Below, piece by piece: positions 7,650 to 15,938 of a stretch of 40,108 nucleotides of DNA (its first letter is position 1; each line of letters begins with the position of its first letter). Both the position numbers and the translations under genes were made by a program. Source of the DNA: Clostridia bacterium (lineage in GTDB: Bacteria > Bacillota > Clostridia > Oscillospirales > CAG-272); the NCBI GenBank assembly GCA_017415485.1, contig JAFQGP010000011.1, positions 1-40,108 of the forward strand, given 5' to 3'. Below the pieces are notes generated by a model. The model saw nothing but the letters and a program-made list of their open reading frames with translations. It had not been told where the DNA came from and did not search any database.

Positions 7650-8816
7650 TCAAGAAAAGAGCCTTTCCCAAAATCCTTTTTCTTTTTTCTTTGCCGCAGC
7701 GTATGCGGTCACAAGCTGTATGCGTGCGATCTCCTTGCCCTCGCAAGTGAAGATGATCTCCCCCGCCTCCTGCCCGCGCGACACCGGTGCGGGAAGGGAA
7801 GTGATGCTTTCTATCTTGTAATCGATTTTTGTACCTATTCTCGGGAGAGTTACGTAAACTTCATCCGATAAAGTTGTTCTCACGCGCGATTGTTCGCCGC
7901 CGATTACTGCTATCTCGGGTAGCTCAATGCCCGTATATTCGCAAAGCTTAACCTGCTCGTAGGCTTCAAAGCCCGCCTCCAGCATCACAGTGTGGTCGTG
8001 CCAATCGTTACCGTCATCGAGTGTTACTGCAATGAGGCGCAATCCGTCGCGCTCAGCCGCAGAAACAAGACACCTGCCGTTTGACTTGGTGTACCCCGTT
8101 TTGACGCCTATGCAGCCTTCGATCGACTTAAGCAGCCGATTGTGATTGATAAGCAAACGCACTCCGCCCTCGGGCGCGGCAACTGTCATTTTATATGTAG
8201 AGAATATTTTCCGCAAAGCCTCGTTTTCGAGCGCCGCCGCGGCAATGATTCCAAGCTCGCGCGCTGTTGTATAGTGCTCTTCGTGGTCAAGCCCGTGCGG
8301 GTTTGTAAAATGAGTATCAACAAGCCCAAGCTCCGCGCATTTCTCATTCATAAGCGCTGCAAAGCCCTCAATGCTTCCGCCAACCGCAATAGCGACCGCC
8401 GTTGCGGCATCGTTTGCAGATTCAAGCAGAGTACAGCAAAGCAATTCCTCAAGCGTAAAGACTTCGCCCTCTGTCAGATAGACGGATGAGCCTTCGATCC
8501 CAACAGCTTCTTTAGGTACGGTTATCTTTGCCGATAGCGGCATTTTCTCCGCCGCAACGAGAGCGGTCATGACCTTTGTCGTGCTTGCGGGGCCTCTCCT
8601 CTTGTCTGCGTTTTGAGCCCACAAAGTGCGAATACTCGGTCCGCTTGCATCAAGAAGCACCGCAGAGCCCGCCGATGTCGCTATATCAAGCGGAACAGTC
8701 GGCAGGTTTTCTTCTGCGGTATGATATTCGGGTACACCCGAAACGGGAAAAGCCCGAGCGGGCAATAAAGTCAGGGTGCACAGCAGTAAAGCGATAAGCT
8801 TGCGCGGGATATTCAT
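7650..8816 (-). CDS. D-alanyl-D-alanine carboxypeptidase (penicillin-binding protein, DacF/DacB type)
   Basis: Trims the terminal D-alanine from peptidoglycan stem peptides outside the membrane. The 388-residue protein has a signal peptide (residues 1-22), the three serine-peptidase S11 motifs STTK (nucleophile S78, K81), SAN (S133-N135) and KTG (239-241), then a C-terminal beta domain (about 300-370) and a short end, KKEKGFWERLFS, that may be an amphipathic membrane anchor. Neighbouring ytfJ and nearby spo0A suggest a sporulation-linked enzyme such as DacF, but a housekeeping DacA-like role is possible. Its ribosome-binding site GAGGTG lies in the 3' arm of a strong hairpin, so translation is likely regulated or needs melting by ribosomes or helicases. 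Confidence 0.92.
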   Translation of the reverse strand: MNIPRKLIALLLCTLTLLPARAFPVSGVPEYHTAEENLPTVPLDIATSAGSAVLLDASGPSIRTLWAQNADKRRGPASTTKVMTALVAAEKMPLSAKITVPKEAVGIEGSSVYLTEGEVFTLEELLCCTLLESANDAATAVAIAVGGSIEGFAALMNEKCAELGLVDTHFTNPHGLDHEEHYTTARELGIIAAAALENEALRKIFSTYKMTVAAPEGGVRLLINHNRLLKSIEGCIGVKTGYTKSNGRCLVSAAERDGLRLIAVTLDDGNDWHDHTVMLEAGFEAYEQVKLCEYTGIELPEIAVIGGEQSRVRTTLSDEVYVTLPRIGTKIDYKIESITSLPAPVSRGQEAGEIIFTCEGKEIARIQLVTAYAAAKKKEKGFWERLFS

Positions 8817-8820
8817 TTTT

Positions 8821-8861
8821 CACCTCGAAATATATTCTTATGAAAATATATTTCGAAGGTG
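8821..8861 (-). promoter_or_regulatory. Hairpin covering the ribosome-binding site of the carboxypeptidase gene
   Basis: On the minus strand, CACC and TCGAAATATATT pair with AATATATTTCGA and GGTG (16 bp, one bulged base, short loop). The 3' arm contains the Shine-Dalgarno sequence GAGGTG, four bases before the ATG. The stem is A/U-rich, so it could be melted by heat or by translation of the upstream ytfJ. Confidence 0.6.
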
Positions 8862-8873
8862 TGAAAGATATGC

Positions 8874-9302
8874 TTATTCTTCGTCGGTATCGGGCTCCGC
8901 ATCCTTTGCGAAGAATGCCTTGATCTTTGCAATGATCTCGGGAGCGCGCTCAACAACGTCGGCAACCTGCTCGATAGGGCCGCTCTTGTATTCCATACCA
9001 ACGTTGATCATGTCAACGTTTCCGTCGGGCGAAACAACAAGGAAACCAACGGGAACAACGGAAAGACCGGTGCCTCCGCCTCCGCCAAAATTCTGAAGAC
9101 GAGCGCGTACAGCCTCCTCGCTCTTGCCTGCATAGTCAAGACCGCCCGAAGCAAAGCCGAGAGATACCTTCGATACGGGAATGATGGTGGTTCCCTGAGG
9201 GGTGTTGATGGGATTGCCGATAACGGTGTTTGCGTCAACCATAGAACGTATATTTTCGAGGGACGCGGCGATGATTTCCTGAAGCTTGTTTTCGTTTGCC
9301 AT
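8874..9302 (-). CDS. ytfJ: GerW/YtfJ family sporulation protein
   Basis: A 142-residue protein with the family's core: an N-terminal helix (LQEIIAASLENIRSMVDANTV), then VIGNPINTPQGTTIIPVSKVSLGF (given here only in part as PINTPQGTTIIPVSKV), a glycine-rich loop GGGGGTGL, and LSVVPVGFLVV. YtfJ/GerW is a spore protein needed for normal germination in Bacillus; family members also occur in Actinobacteria with unknown role. The start at 9302 (MANENK) is preceded by AGGATCT at suitable spacing; an in-frame ATG 18 bases upstream has none. It lies between DUF2953 and carboxypeptidase genes, a common order in spore-forming Bacillota, supporting a spore-former. Confidence 0.92.
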   Translation of the reverse strand: MANENKLQEIIAASLENIRSMVDANTVIGNPINTPQGTTIIPVSKVSLGFASGGLDYAGKSEEAVRARLQNFGGGGGTGLSVVPVGFLVVSPDGNVDMINVGMEYKSGPIEQVADVVERAPEIIAKIKAFFAKDAEPDTDEE

Positions 9303-9339
9303 AGCTTTAGATCCTATCATATATCAATCAAATAATGTT

Positions 9340-10023
9340 TTACAAATGTTTGATGAGCCTGAAGCCCGTGCGGAAGAGAATGTCGAAGAGCTGCCATACA
9401 CAGATCGAAAATCCGATCTCAACGTCTATCTGCATCTTTTCGGAAAGATAGTCGGCGTGAATGTCAACGTCGGTTTTCGCCGGATGGCGAAGAGTAGAGG
9501 TTGAGTCAAGAAGAGCGGCAATGCACGCCACAGAGGGAGCAATGGCGCCGTAAAGGATCGCCGTTGATGCAGCATCCCCCGTTGCGACTCCGATATGCAA
9601 CCGTGCAATACGAACGCGAAGATGCTTTGCAAAGCGCAAAACGGCAACCGCAACAAGATCGCGCACCATATCGATGATATCACCGATCGGCTTTTTGGGC
9701 TTTGCCTTGCCCGCCGCCTTGTCAGCCTTCTTCTTTTCCTTGTCAGCCTCTTGTTTCTTTTTCTTTTCTGCTTTCTTTTTTGCTTTTTTAAGAGCTTTTT
9801 CTTTTTCTGCCGCCTCGTATTTTGCGCGGTTCTTGCGCGAGTAGGCGGAGATCTTTACTTTCTTTTTTTTCTTCGGAAGAATCTTTATCGGTATGCCGAG
9901 CACCCGAACGGTCAGGGCGAATTCATCCGAATATGCAATTAAAACCTCGGCACGCAGCGATGCTATAAAGGCGAAAAACAGCAATATGCCGCCGATGATG
10001 TAGAGCGCGATCAGATGTATCAC
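9340..10023 (-). CDS. DUF2953 domain-containing membrane protein
   Basis: A 227-residue protein with an N-terminal membrane segment (residues 3-22), a short beta region, an extremely lysine-rich linker (about residues 50-115, mainly K, A and E), and a C-terminal DUF2953 part (about 120-205: VRIARLHIGVATGDAASTA, then LYGAI, and DVDIHADYLSEKM). Genes of this family (B. subtilis YtfI) sit next to ytfJ in many spore-formers, as here, but their role is unknown. The long lysine/alanine stretch may be a helical linker or nucleic-acid- or phospholipid-binding arm; it is longer than I would expect for the family. Confidence 0.85.
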   Translation of the reverse strand: MIHLIALYIIGGILLFFAFIASLRAEVLIAYSDEFALTVRVLGIPIKILPKKKKKVKISAYSRKNRAKYEAAEKEKALKKAKKKAEKKKKQEADKEKKKADKAAGKAKPKKPIGDIIDMVRDLVAVAVLRFAKHLRVRIARLHIGVATGDAASTAILYGAIAPSVACIAALLDSTSTLRHPAKTDVDIHADYLSEKMQIDVEIGFSICVWQLFDILFRTGFRLIKHL

Positions 10024-10048
10024 CTGCCTTACTTGTTGTTAAGTAGAA

Positions 10049-10714
10049 TTATTCCTCGTCGGGAACGTAAAGCTCCTCTGTTTCTTCCTCGGCCGTCTCT
10101 TCGGAATCTTCTTCATCAACGTCGATGGAAAGCTGTTCGTTTTCCTCCTCTGCCTCAAGAAGGGCGTCAGCCGCGCCGCGGAGCGCACCGCCCTCGGGAA
10201 GCTCGCCGAGGTTGTTGAGTCCGAAGACTCGCAAAAATTTCTCCGTGGTTGCGAGAAGTGTAGGTCTTCCGGGGGCATCAAGTCTGCCGCAGGGTTCGAT
10301 AAGCTCTTTATCTATAAGCGAACCTACCGCGTAAGCCGAATCAACGCCTCGCACCGTGTCGATAAAGGAACGTGTTACGGGCTGGTTGTATGCGACGATG
10401 GCAAGCACCTCGAGCGCGGAGTTCGAGAGATTACCGCCTCTGCGAATGCCGAGAGCTATGCGGACGTAGGGAATATAATCCTCGCGCGAGCAAAGCTGGC
10501 AGGTGTCGGGGAAGAGGAGCATCATAATGCCGCCGTCGGTGTTGGAATTGTATTTTTCCGCAAGATGCTCTGCGATCCTTTTTGCATCGCCCGGCGTCAG
10601 CTCGAGCGCCTCGCCGATCTTGTCATAGCTGACGGGATGACCCGCCGCAAAGAGTATTGCCTCAAGTGCGCCCTCTATCTTGCGAATTTCCGAAAGTTTA
10701 TTTTCCTGTTCCAT
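10049..10714 (-). CDS. scpB: Segregation and condensation protein B
   Basis: Winged-helix (kite) subunit that dimerises and joins ScpA and SMC to form the bacterial condensin. The 221-residue protein has the ScpB core IEGALEAILFAAGHPVS, LSNSALEVLAIVAYNQPVTR and IDKELIEPCGR...GRPTLLATTEKFL (quoted in parts), followed by an unusually long acidic tail rich in E and D. The start at 10714 (MEQENK) is chosen because AAAGG lies 8 bases upstream; an in-frame ATG at 10738 overlaps the scpA stop and a longer open frame exists further up but neither has a better site. scpA lies immediately upstream and smc is elsewhere in this window. Confidence 0.93.
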   Translation of the reverse strand: MEQENKLSEIRKIEGALEAILFAAGHPVSYDKIGEALELTPGDAKRIAEHLAEKYNSNTDGGIMMLLFPDTCQLCSREDYIPYVRIALGIRRGGNLSNSALEVLAIVAYNQPVTRSFIDTVRGVDSAYAVGSLIDKELIEPCGRLDAPGRPTLLATTEKFLRVFGLNNLGELPEGGALRGAADALLEAEEENEQLSIDVDEEDSEETAEEETEELYVPDEE

Positions 10715-10730
10715 TTTGTTTACCTTTATA

Positions 10731-11522
10731 TTATTCATTGTAGCCGTCGATCTCAAGGTCGTCGGGAAGCTCGGTGCCGAATTCGGGATTCGCCTTGAAT
10801 CTCGTCCCAATTCCGCGCGGGTTGCCGAATTCATCGAGCTCTTCAACAAGAAGCACACGCTTCATTTTTATAAGCTCAAGCACACCGATGAAGATCGCAA
10901 CAAGCTCGGGGCGCGTGTCAGCCTCGTCAAGAAGCTCGCCGAGAGAAGGCCTTGAATCAAGATCCTTGAAATGCTTCATAATGCCCATGATTTTGATGCG
11001 GACGGGCACTATCGGGCGCGCTACGATCGGGCGCACAAGTCCTGTCGAGATCGCTTCGGTATCGCGATATTCGGCAAGAACGCGACGCATCGCGGGAACG
11101 AGAACGGCAGCATCGTAGTCCTTGACGTATGTTTTGTCGGGTGAAATATCCTCCGAATCCTTTGCCATACGACCGCTATACTGCGCGTAACGCTTTCCAA
11201 GCTCACCCGCAACGCTTTTTGCCGCCTCAAGACGCGCAAGAGCATCGGCAAGCTTTGCACGGGGGTCTTCCTCTTCCTCGTCTTCCTCACGCGGCAGAAG
11301 CATCTTGCTCTTGATGAGCATAAGATCGCTCGCCATAACGAGAAATTCGACCGCAAGCTCCATATCGAGCTTTTGCGCCTTTGCGATATATTCAATGTAT
11401 TGCTCGCAGATGAGGGCGATCGGAATGTCCTCGATCTGCATTTTGTTCTTTTTGATCAGCGAGAGAAGCAGGTCGAGGGGACCTTCAAATTTCTCAAGCT
11501 TGTATGAAATGATTTCTTCCAT
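10731..11522 (-). CDS. scpA: Segregation and condensation protein A
   Basis: Kleisin subunit of the SMC-ScpAB condensin, bridging the SMC heads. The 263-residue protein opens with YKLEKFEGPLDLLLSLIKKN, the ScpA N-terminal signature that binds SMC, followed by VEFLVMASDLMLIKSKMLLP, an acidic linker (EEDEEEEDP), and a C-terminal winged helix with ELVAIFIGVLELIKM. The ATG at 11522 follows GAGGA at 7 bases; an upstream in-frame start inside the protease gene is not credible. It lies 8 bases after the site-2 protease stop and next to scpB, as in most Bacillota. Confidence 0.95.
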   Translation of the reverse strand: MEEIISYKLEKFEGPLDLLLSLIKKNKMQIEDIPIALICEQYIEYIAKAQKLDMELAVEFLVMASDLMLIKSKMLLPREEDEEEEDPRAKLADALARLEAAKSVAGELGKRYAQYSGRMAKDSEDISPDKTYVKDYDAAVLVPAMRRVLAEYRDTEAISTGLVRPIVARPIVPVRIKIMGIMKHFKDLDSRPSLGELLDEADTRPELVAIFIGVLELIKMKRVLLVEELDEFGNPRGIGTRFKANPEFGTELPDDLEIDGYNE

Positions 11523-11530
11523 AAATATCC

Positions 11531-12238
11531 TCAGAAGATCGGGATGAGCCCGACAAGCCAATACATGCCGTCAAGTATCAGTCCCGAGATGAAGTCAAGC
11601 GGTACGGAAAGGATACCGAAATAAAACAGAGCAAGAATGCCGATCATAATGTATCTTTCGTACTGCATAACCTTGAAGTACCACTTTGTCGGCAGGAAAA
11701 TGTAGAAAAATCTCGAGCCGTCGAAGGGGGGCACGGGGAGAAGGTTAAATACCGCAAGATACACATTCAGTCGCGCTCCCATAGAAAAGAATATGAGAAC
11801 GAGCTGAGAGATGATAAAAGCACGCTCGGTCATTGAGCTTCCGAAACCCACAATGAGGTAGATCACGTATTGCGCGACGTAATAAAGAATGACGAAGCAC
11901 AGACCGAGAAGCAGGTTGCTTATCGGTCCCGCAATGGCGGAAAACGCCATACCCTTGCGAGGATTCTTGAAGTTTCTTGTCACTATCGGCACGGGCTTTG
12001 CCCATCCGTAGCCGAAAACGAGCATACAGACAAAGCCTATCGGATCAAGATGCTTCAACGGATTGAGAGTGAGTCTGCCGAGATTATACGCAGTACGGTC
12101 GCCAAGCTTCATAGCCATCCAACCATGCGCGCATTCGTGAACGGTCAGCGAAAATAGGATTATCGGCAAGGAAAGGGCGAGCGAGATAAAATACCCCTGC
12201 ATTCCTTCCAAGCCATTGGTAATAAGATATCTGAACAT
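11531..12238 (-). CDS. Site-2 protease family membrane metalloprotease (M50)
   Basis: A 235-residue polytopic membrane protein with the zinc motif HECAH (residues 34-38) in the first membrane helix, NPLKHLDP (60-66) and the third ligand region NLLPVPPFDGSR (D173), as in the short YwhC-type M50 peptidases without PDZ domains. These are presumed intramembrane proteases; the substrate here is unknown. The position directly before scpA is common in clostridia. It is 6 bases from the engB stop, so it is clearly within the lon operon. It is not SpoIVFB: no CBS domain and different context. Confidence 0.92.
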   Translation of the reverse strand: MFRYLITNGLEGMQGYFISLALSLPIILFSLTVHECAHGWMAMKLGDRTAYNLGRLTLNPLKHLDPIGFVCMLVFGYGWAKPVPIVTRNFKNPRKGMAFSAIAGPISNLLLGLCFVILYYVAQYVIYLIVGFGSSMTERAFIISQLVLIFFSMGARLNVYLAVFNLLPVPPFDGSRFFYIFLPTKWYFKVMQYERYIMIGILALFYFGILSVPLDFISGLILDGMYWLVGLIPIF

Positions 12239-12244
12239 TTTAGT

Positions 12245-12850
12245 TTATTTTTGCGATGTGACCGCGAAGAATAACTTCCAAAGCTGCTCCTTGCCCTCGC
12301 CCGATTTTGCCGAGAAGGGGATGATCTCGGTTCCCTCGGGAATAGCCTCGTGGTTGTGAAGGAGCTCAAGAGCCTTTGCGCGGTTTGTTTTGTTGGGTTT
12401 GTCTGCTTTCGATGCAACGATGACGAAGGGGATCTCCATCTGCGCGAGATAGTTGATCATCATCAGGTCATCCTGTGTGGGTCCGACTTCGAGGTCAACA
12501 AGCTGAACCGCGAGCTTGAGACGGTCGAAATTCGGATTGTTGGTGAAATAGCCGTCCGTCAGCGCAGACCAACGCTTGCGCTCGTGCTCGGGACGCTTTG
12601 CAAATCCGTAGCCGGGAAGGTCGACGAGCATTATCTTGTTGTCAACGTTATAGAAATTGACGGTGATGGTCTTACCGGGAGCAGAGCTGACTCTTGCGAG
12701 CGACTTTCTACCGAGCATGGTGTTGATCAGCGAGCTTTTGCCAACGTTTGATCTGCCCGAAAAAACTATCTGCGGGATCGCGCGGCCGGGAAACTGATCG
12801 ATCCTGCCCGCGGTTATCTCAAGATTTGAATTCTGAATATTAATTGCCAT
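12245..12850 (-). CDS. engB: Ribosome biogenesis GTPase EngB/YsxC
   Basis: GTPase needed for assembly of the large ribosomal subunit. The 201-residue protein has G1 GRSNVGKSS, the TrmE-Era-EngA-like G2 region with T in GKTITVNFY, G3 DLPGYGFA, and a G4 motif SKADK, matching EngB in length and spacing. Its ATG at 12850 overlaps the last codons and stop of lon by 11 bases, an arrangement seen in many Bacillota, indicating coupling to lon. Confidence 0.95.
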   Translation of the reverse strand: MAINIQNSNLEITAGRIDQFPGRAIPQIVFSGRSNVGKSSLINTMLGRKSLARVSSAPGKTITVNFYNVDNKIMLVDLPGYGFAKRPEHERKRWSALTDGYFTNNPNFDRLKLAVQLVDLEVGPTQDDLMMINYLAQMEIPFVIVASKADKPNKTNRAKALELLHNHEAIPEGTEIIPFSAKSGEGKEQLWKLFFAVTSQK

Positions 12851-15296
12851 GTTTTTTGCCTCTTATGGTCGTGATGTCTGCCGCGGGATTTTTGATGATA
12901 ACGCCCGAAAGCGCGTTCCGGAATCCGTCATCAGCCTTGTCGTTCTCGGAGAATATCTCATCCGAAGGTGTTGATACAAGCGCGTGGGAGAGAACATCAT
13001 CCGCGGTGCGGCAGGTGATGAATTTTATGTTAGCGCGAACCTCTTCATCCACTTCCTCAAGGTTTACTTCGTTGTCTGCGGGGATGAGCACGGTCTTGAT
13101 GCCCGCGGCATATGCGGCCATCGTCTTCTCGCGGAGTCCGCCGATGGCAAGAACTCTGCCGGTGAGCGTGACCTCTCCTGTCATAGCCACATCGTGACGA
13201 ACGGGAATGCCCGAAAGAGCCGAGCAGAGCGCGGTCGTCATAGTGACGCCCGCCGAAGGGCCATCCTTGGGCACCGCACCCTCGGGAACGTGGATATGTA
13301 TATCCTTGGTCTTGTAGAAATCGGAGGGGATACCGTAGCGCGCCGCGATCGAGCGGATATATGTGAGAGCCGCCTTTGCGGATTCCTTCATAACGTCACC
13401 GAGAGAACCCGTAAGCTCAAGCTTGCCCGTTCCCTCGAGAACGGCAACCTCGACTTTGAGCATATCTCCGCCAACTTCGGTGTATGCCAGACCGTTTACA
13501 ACGCCGACAAGATCATCCTTCGCCGAAAGCTCGGGGAGGATCTTTCTGCCTCCGAGATAGGAAGCAATATCATTTTTATCAATGCTGACGCGCTTGACGC
13601 TGCCTTCGGATTCAACGATCTTCTTTGCAGCCTTACGGCAAAGCTCCGCGATGGTGCGCTCAAGGTTACGAACGCCTGCCTCACGGGTGTAGCAATCAAT
13701 GATCTCGTAAATGGCATCGTCGGTCATTCTGAACTTGCGTCCGTCAAGCCCGTGACGCTTCGACTGCTTCGGGAGCAGGTGATTTCGTGCTATCGAAAGC
13801 TTTTCGCGGCGCGTGTAGCTTGAAAGCTCAATGACCTCCATTCGGTCGAGAAGAGGACGCGGGATGGTATCAAGAGTATTTGCCGTGGTGATAAACAGAC
13901 ATTCCGAAAGGTCGAAATCAAGCTCTATGAAATGGTCGCGGAAGGTCTTGTTCTGCTCAGGGTCAAGAACCTCGAGAAGTGCCGATGCGGGGTCGCCGCG
14001 AGAATCCGACGTGAGTTTGTCGATCTCGTCAAGCAGCATAAGAGGATTCTTGACACCGACCTTTTCCATTGCCGCCATAATGCGTCCGGGCATTGAGGCA
14101 ACATATGTCTTTCTGTGACCGCGGATGTCGGATTCATCGTGGATACCGCCAAGAGAAACGCGGATATATTTGCGGTTCATCGCGTTTGCGATAGAAGCCG
14201 CGATAGATGTCTTACCGGTGCCGGGAGGGCCGACAAGACAAATGATCTGATTCTTAAGATCGGGCGAAAGCTGCTTGACGGCAAGGTACTCAAGAATACG
14301 CTCCTTGACCTTCTTCATACCGTCGTGATCGGCATCAAGGATCTTCTTTGCCGCCGCAACGCTTACGCGGTCGTTTGTTCTCTTGTTCCAGGGAAGCTCG
14401 AGAACAGTTTCGATATAGTTGCGAAGAACAGCAGCCTCGGCAGAGCCGAAGGGGGTCTTCGAAAGTCGGTCGTTTTCCTTAAAGAGCTTCTCGCGGACTT
14501 CATCGGGGAGGTCTGCGTTTCTGATCTTTGCTGTGCAATCATCGGGATCGTCCTCGTTCATACCAAGCTCATCCTCAATGATCTTGAGCTGCTCGCGAAG
14601 GTAATATTCGCGCTGACCCTGAACGATCCTGCCCCTTGCCTTTTCCTGGATCTCGTGCTCATAGCGCATCAGATCGCATTCGCTTTTAAGTACGCTTATA
14701 AGAAGCTCACAACGGTCAAAGGGATCAAATTCTTCAAGTATCGCCTGCTTATCGGTCTGACGGACGAGAACCGCAGATGCGATAAAATCGCAGAGAAGAG
14801 AGGGATCGACCATATTTGATGCCTCGGTACGGATAGCACTTGAAGCTTTTCCGACGAATTCGAGCATTTCTTCGAGCGCATCAAGAAGCTTGCGGCAATA
14901 TGCCTCGCCGCGGACTCCGCCGTTGTCGGCGAGAGAGATCTCTTTTGCGATCAGAGTGGCAGTTGCAATTTTGCCCGTGCGTCTGTAATCAATGACCGAT
15001 GCACGTGCGCGGCATTCGCAAAGCAAATGAATGCTTCCGTCATTCTTGACGCTCTGCCTGATCTTTGCAACGGTTCCGACGCGGCAGAGATTGTCGGGAA
15101 ATTCGTTCTCCGCCAGTTCACCGTCCTCGGAAACGAGGAAGACCATCATACCTGCCCCGGCAGCGGCTTCAACAGCGGCAATAGCCTCCTTGCTGTCGGA
15201 TTCAAAATCTATCGGAAAGGGCGGAAATGCGACCGCATCGCCCAAGGGGACTACGGGAAGAGTGAGTTTATCGATTCTTTCAGTGTATTGCGACAT
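12840..15296 (-). CDS. lon: ATP-dependent protease La (LonA)
   Basis: Cytosolic AAA+ serine protease that degrades misfolded and regulatory proteins. The 818-residue protein has the N-terminal Lon substrate domain (about 10-205, beginning [14 protein letters not shown]), coiled region, AAA+ module with Walker A GPPGTGKT (356-363) and Walker B MLLDEIDK, and the protease domain with catalytic S681 (PKDGPSAG) and K724, 43 residues apart as in other LonA enzymes. After the normal end (ADDVLSHAL) about 45 further residues form a charged tail. It is the first gene of a nine-gene operon. The upstream region shows no HrcA or CtsR site that I can accept. Confidence 0.96.
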   Translation of the reverse strand: MSQYTERIDKLTLPVVPLGDAVAFPPFPIDFESDSKEAIAAVEAAAGAGMMVFLVSEDGELAENEFPDNLCRVGTVAKIRQSVKNDGSIHLLCECRARASVIDYRRTGKIATATLIAKEISLADNGGVRGEAYCRKLLDALEEMLEFVGKASSAIRTEASNMVDPSLLCDFIASAVLVRQTDKQAILEEFDPFDRCELLISVLKSECDLMRYEHEIQEKARGRIVQGQREYYLREQLKIIEDELGMNEDDPDDCTAKIRNADLPDEVREKLFKENDRLSKTPFGSAEAAVLRNYIETVLELPWNKRTNDRVSVAAAKKILDADHDGMKKVKERILEYLAVKQLSPDLKNQIICLVGPPGTGKTSIAASIANAMNRKYIRVSLGGIHDESDIRGHRKTYVASMPGRIMAAMEKVGVKNPLMLLDEIDKLTSDSRGDPASALLEVLDPEQNKTFRDHFIELDFDLSECLFITTANTLDTIPRPLLDRMEVIELSSYTRREKLSIARNHLLPKQSKRHGLDGRKFRMTDDAIYEIIDCYTREAGVRNLERTIAELCRKAAKKIVESEGSVKRVSIDKNDIASYLGGRKILPELSAKDDLVGVVNGLAYTEVGGDMLKVEVAVLEGTGKLELTGSLGDVMKESAKAALTYIRSIAARYGIPSDFYKTKDIHIHVPEGAVPKDGPSAGVTMTTALCSALSGIPVRHDVAMTGEVTLTGRVLAIGGLREKTMAAYAAGIKTVLIPADNEVNLEEVDEEVRANIKFITCRTADDVLSHALVSTPSDEIFSENDKADDGFRNALSGVIIKNPAADITTIRGKKHGN

Positions 15297-15370
15297 TTAT
15301 TTATCCTTTCGGTACGCGCAGAGTGCTTAAAACCGCAAACGCGCAAATTATGTGATTATATTATTATAAT

Positions 15371-15379
15371 ATTATAGCA
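15371..15379 (-). promoter_or_regulatory. Extended -10 element, likely lon promoter
   Basis: On the minus strand TGCTATAAT is a perfect extended -10 (TGnTATAAT), about 70 bases before the lon ATG. No good -35 sits 17 bp upstream, which fits extended -10 promoters. Confidence 0.5.
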
Positions 15380-15633
15380 TACATTTTGAAAAAAATCTAT
15401 ATGTTATTGCAATATTTATTGAAAAAAGTGAAAATTAGATGTTTCCGGCTTTTCAAGTGCTGACGGCGCTTTTCGTGATTTTGCCCTAAATAGGTTTTGG
15501 CTTTTTGTAACATTTGACGTGTCGCACCACTTGTCGTTGTGAAAATGCACTAAAAACGGTGCACTTTTGAACCCAAAATTCTACATTGTTGCTTTTGCAC
15601 GAAAATTTGTGCGAATATTCGTCATTTTTAACA

Positions 15634-15662
15634 TTTACTTTTCGCCGAAAATGTAGTATAAT
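15634..15662 (+). promoter_or_regulatory. Promoter of a candidate small RNA
   Basis: -35 TTTACT (15634-15639), 17-bp spacer, consensus -10 TATAAT (15657-15662). No protein-coding frame follows before a strong terminator about 130 bases on. Upstream, 15400-15630 holds no gene; it contains only short dyads such as GCACGAAAATTTGTGC (15598-15613). Confidence 0.6.
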
Positions 15663-15668
15663 GTCGGT

Positions 15669-15818
15669 ACGCAACGCAATAGCGTCGCGGCCTCGAATGC
15701 ACAACGGTCACCTTTTTCTGCGGAGTATCAAGCTTATGATATCTTTTTTTACGCGGGGATCGGTCGCCGTTGTTGCTTTTTATATGATTTTGGCAGCATT
15801 GAAGGATGCTGCTTTTTT
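15669..15818 (+). ncRNA. Candidate ~150-nt non-coding RNA, unclassified
   Basis: This stretch runs from a good promoter to a strong intrinsic terminator and has no credible gene. Visible folds: ACGC/GCGT hairpin (15674-15685), a long imperfect stem of about 13 bp joining 15699-15712 to 15762-15776 with one mismatch and one bulge, an inner TATCA/TGATA hairpin (15726-15741), and the terminator. It is not 4.5S RNA (no GGAAG loop context), tmRNA or RNase P RNA by motif. It is unlikely to be a leader for the next gene, which has its own consensus promoter after this terminator. A divergent 6S RNA cannot be excluded. Confidence 0.5.
15793..15818 (+). terminator. Intrinsic terminator of the small RNA
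   Basis: GCAGCAT (15793-15799) pairs perfectly with ATGCTGC (15806-15812), six-base loop, followed at once by six T. Confidence 0.85.
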
Positions 15819-15858
15819 GTATTTTTTCTCAAACGAGCTAAAATTTATCAACAAATTA

Positions 15859-15887
15859 TTGACAAGTAATTAAAAAATATGTATAAT
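15859..15887 (+). promoter_or_regulatory. Consensus sigma-A promoter of the solute-binding lipoprotein gene
   Basis: Perfect -35 TTGACA (15859-15864), 17-bp spacer, perfect -10 TATAAT (15882-15887). An inverted repeat TCAAC-N10-GTTGA (15895-15914) lies across the expected transcription start and may be an operator. Confidence 0.85.
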
Positions 15888-15938
15888 ATTAATATCAACC
15901 AATGTGTTTGTTGAAATTTTGATTTTGAGAGGTCTGTT

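Noticed and set aside
15321..15329. GAGTGCTTA near lon, resembling one half of a CIRCE (HrcA) operator
   Set aside because: The partner TTAGCACTC nine bases upstream is missing, and one base already differs from consensus.
15669..15818. Assignment of the small RNA to 4.5S, tmRNA or RNase P RNA
   Set aside because: The hallmark motifs of these RNAs (GGAAG-containing apical loop, alanyl-acceptor ends, GAGGAAAGUC) are not present.
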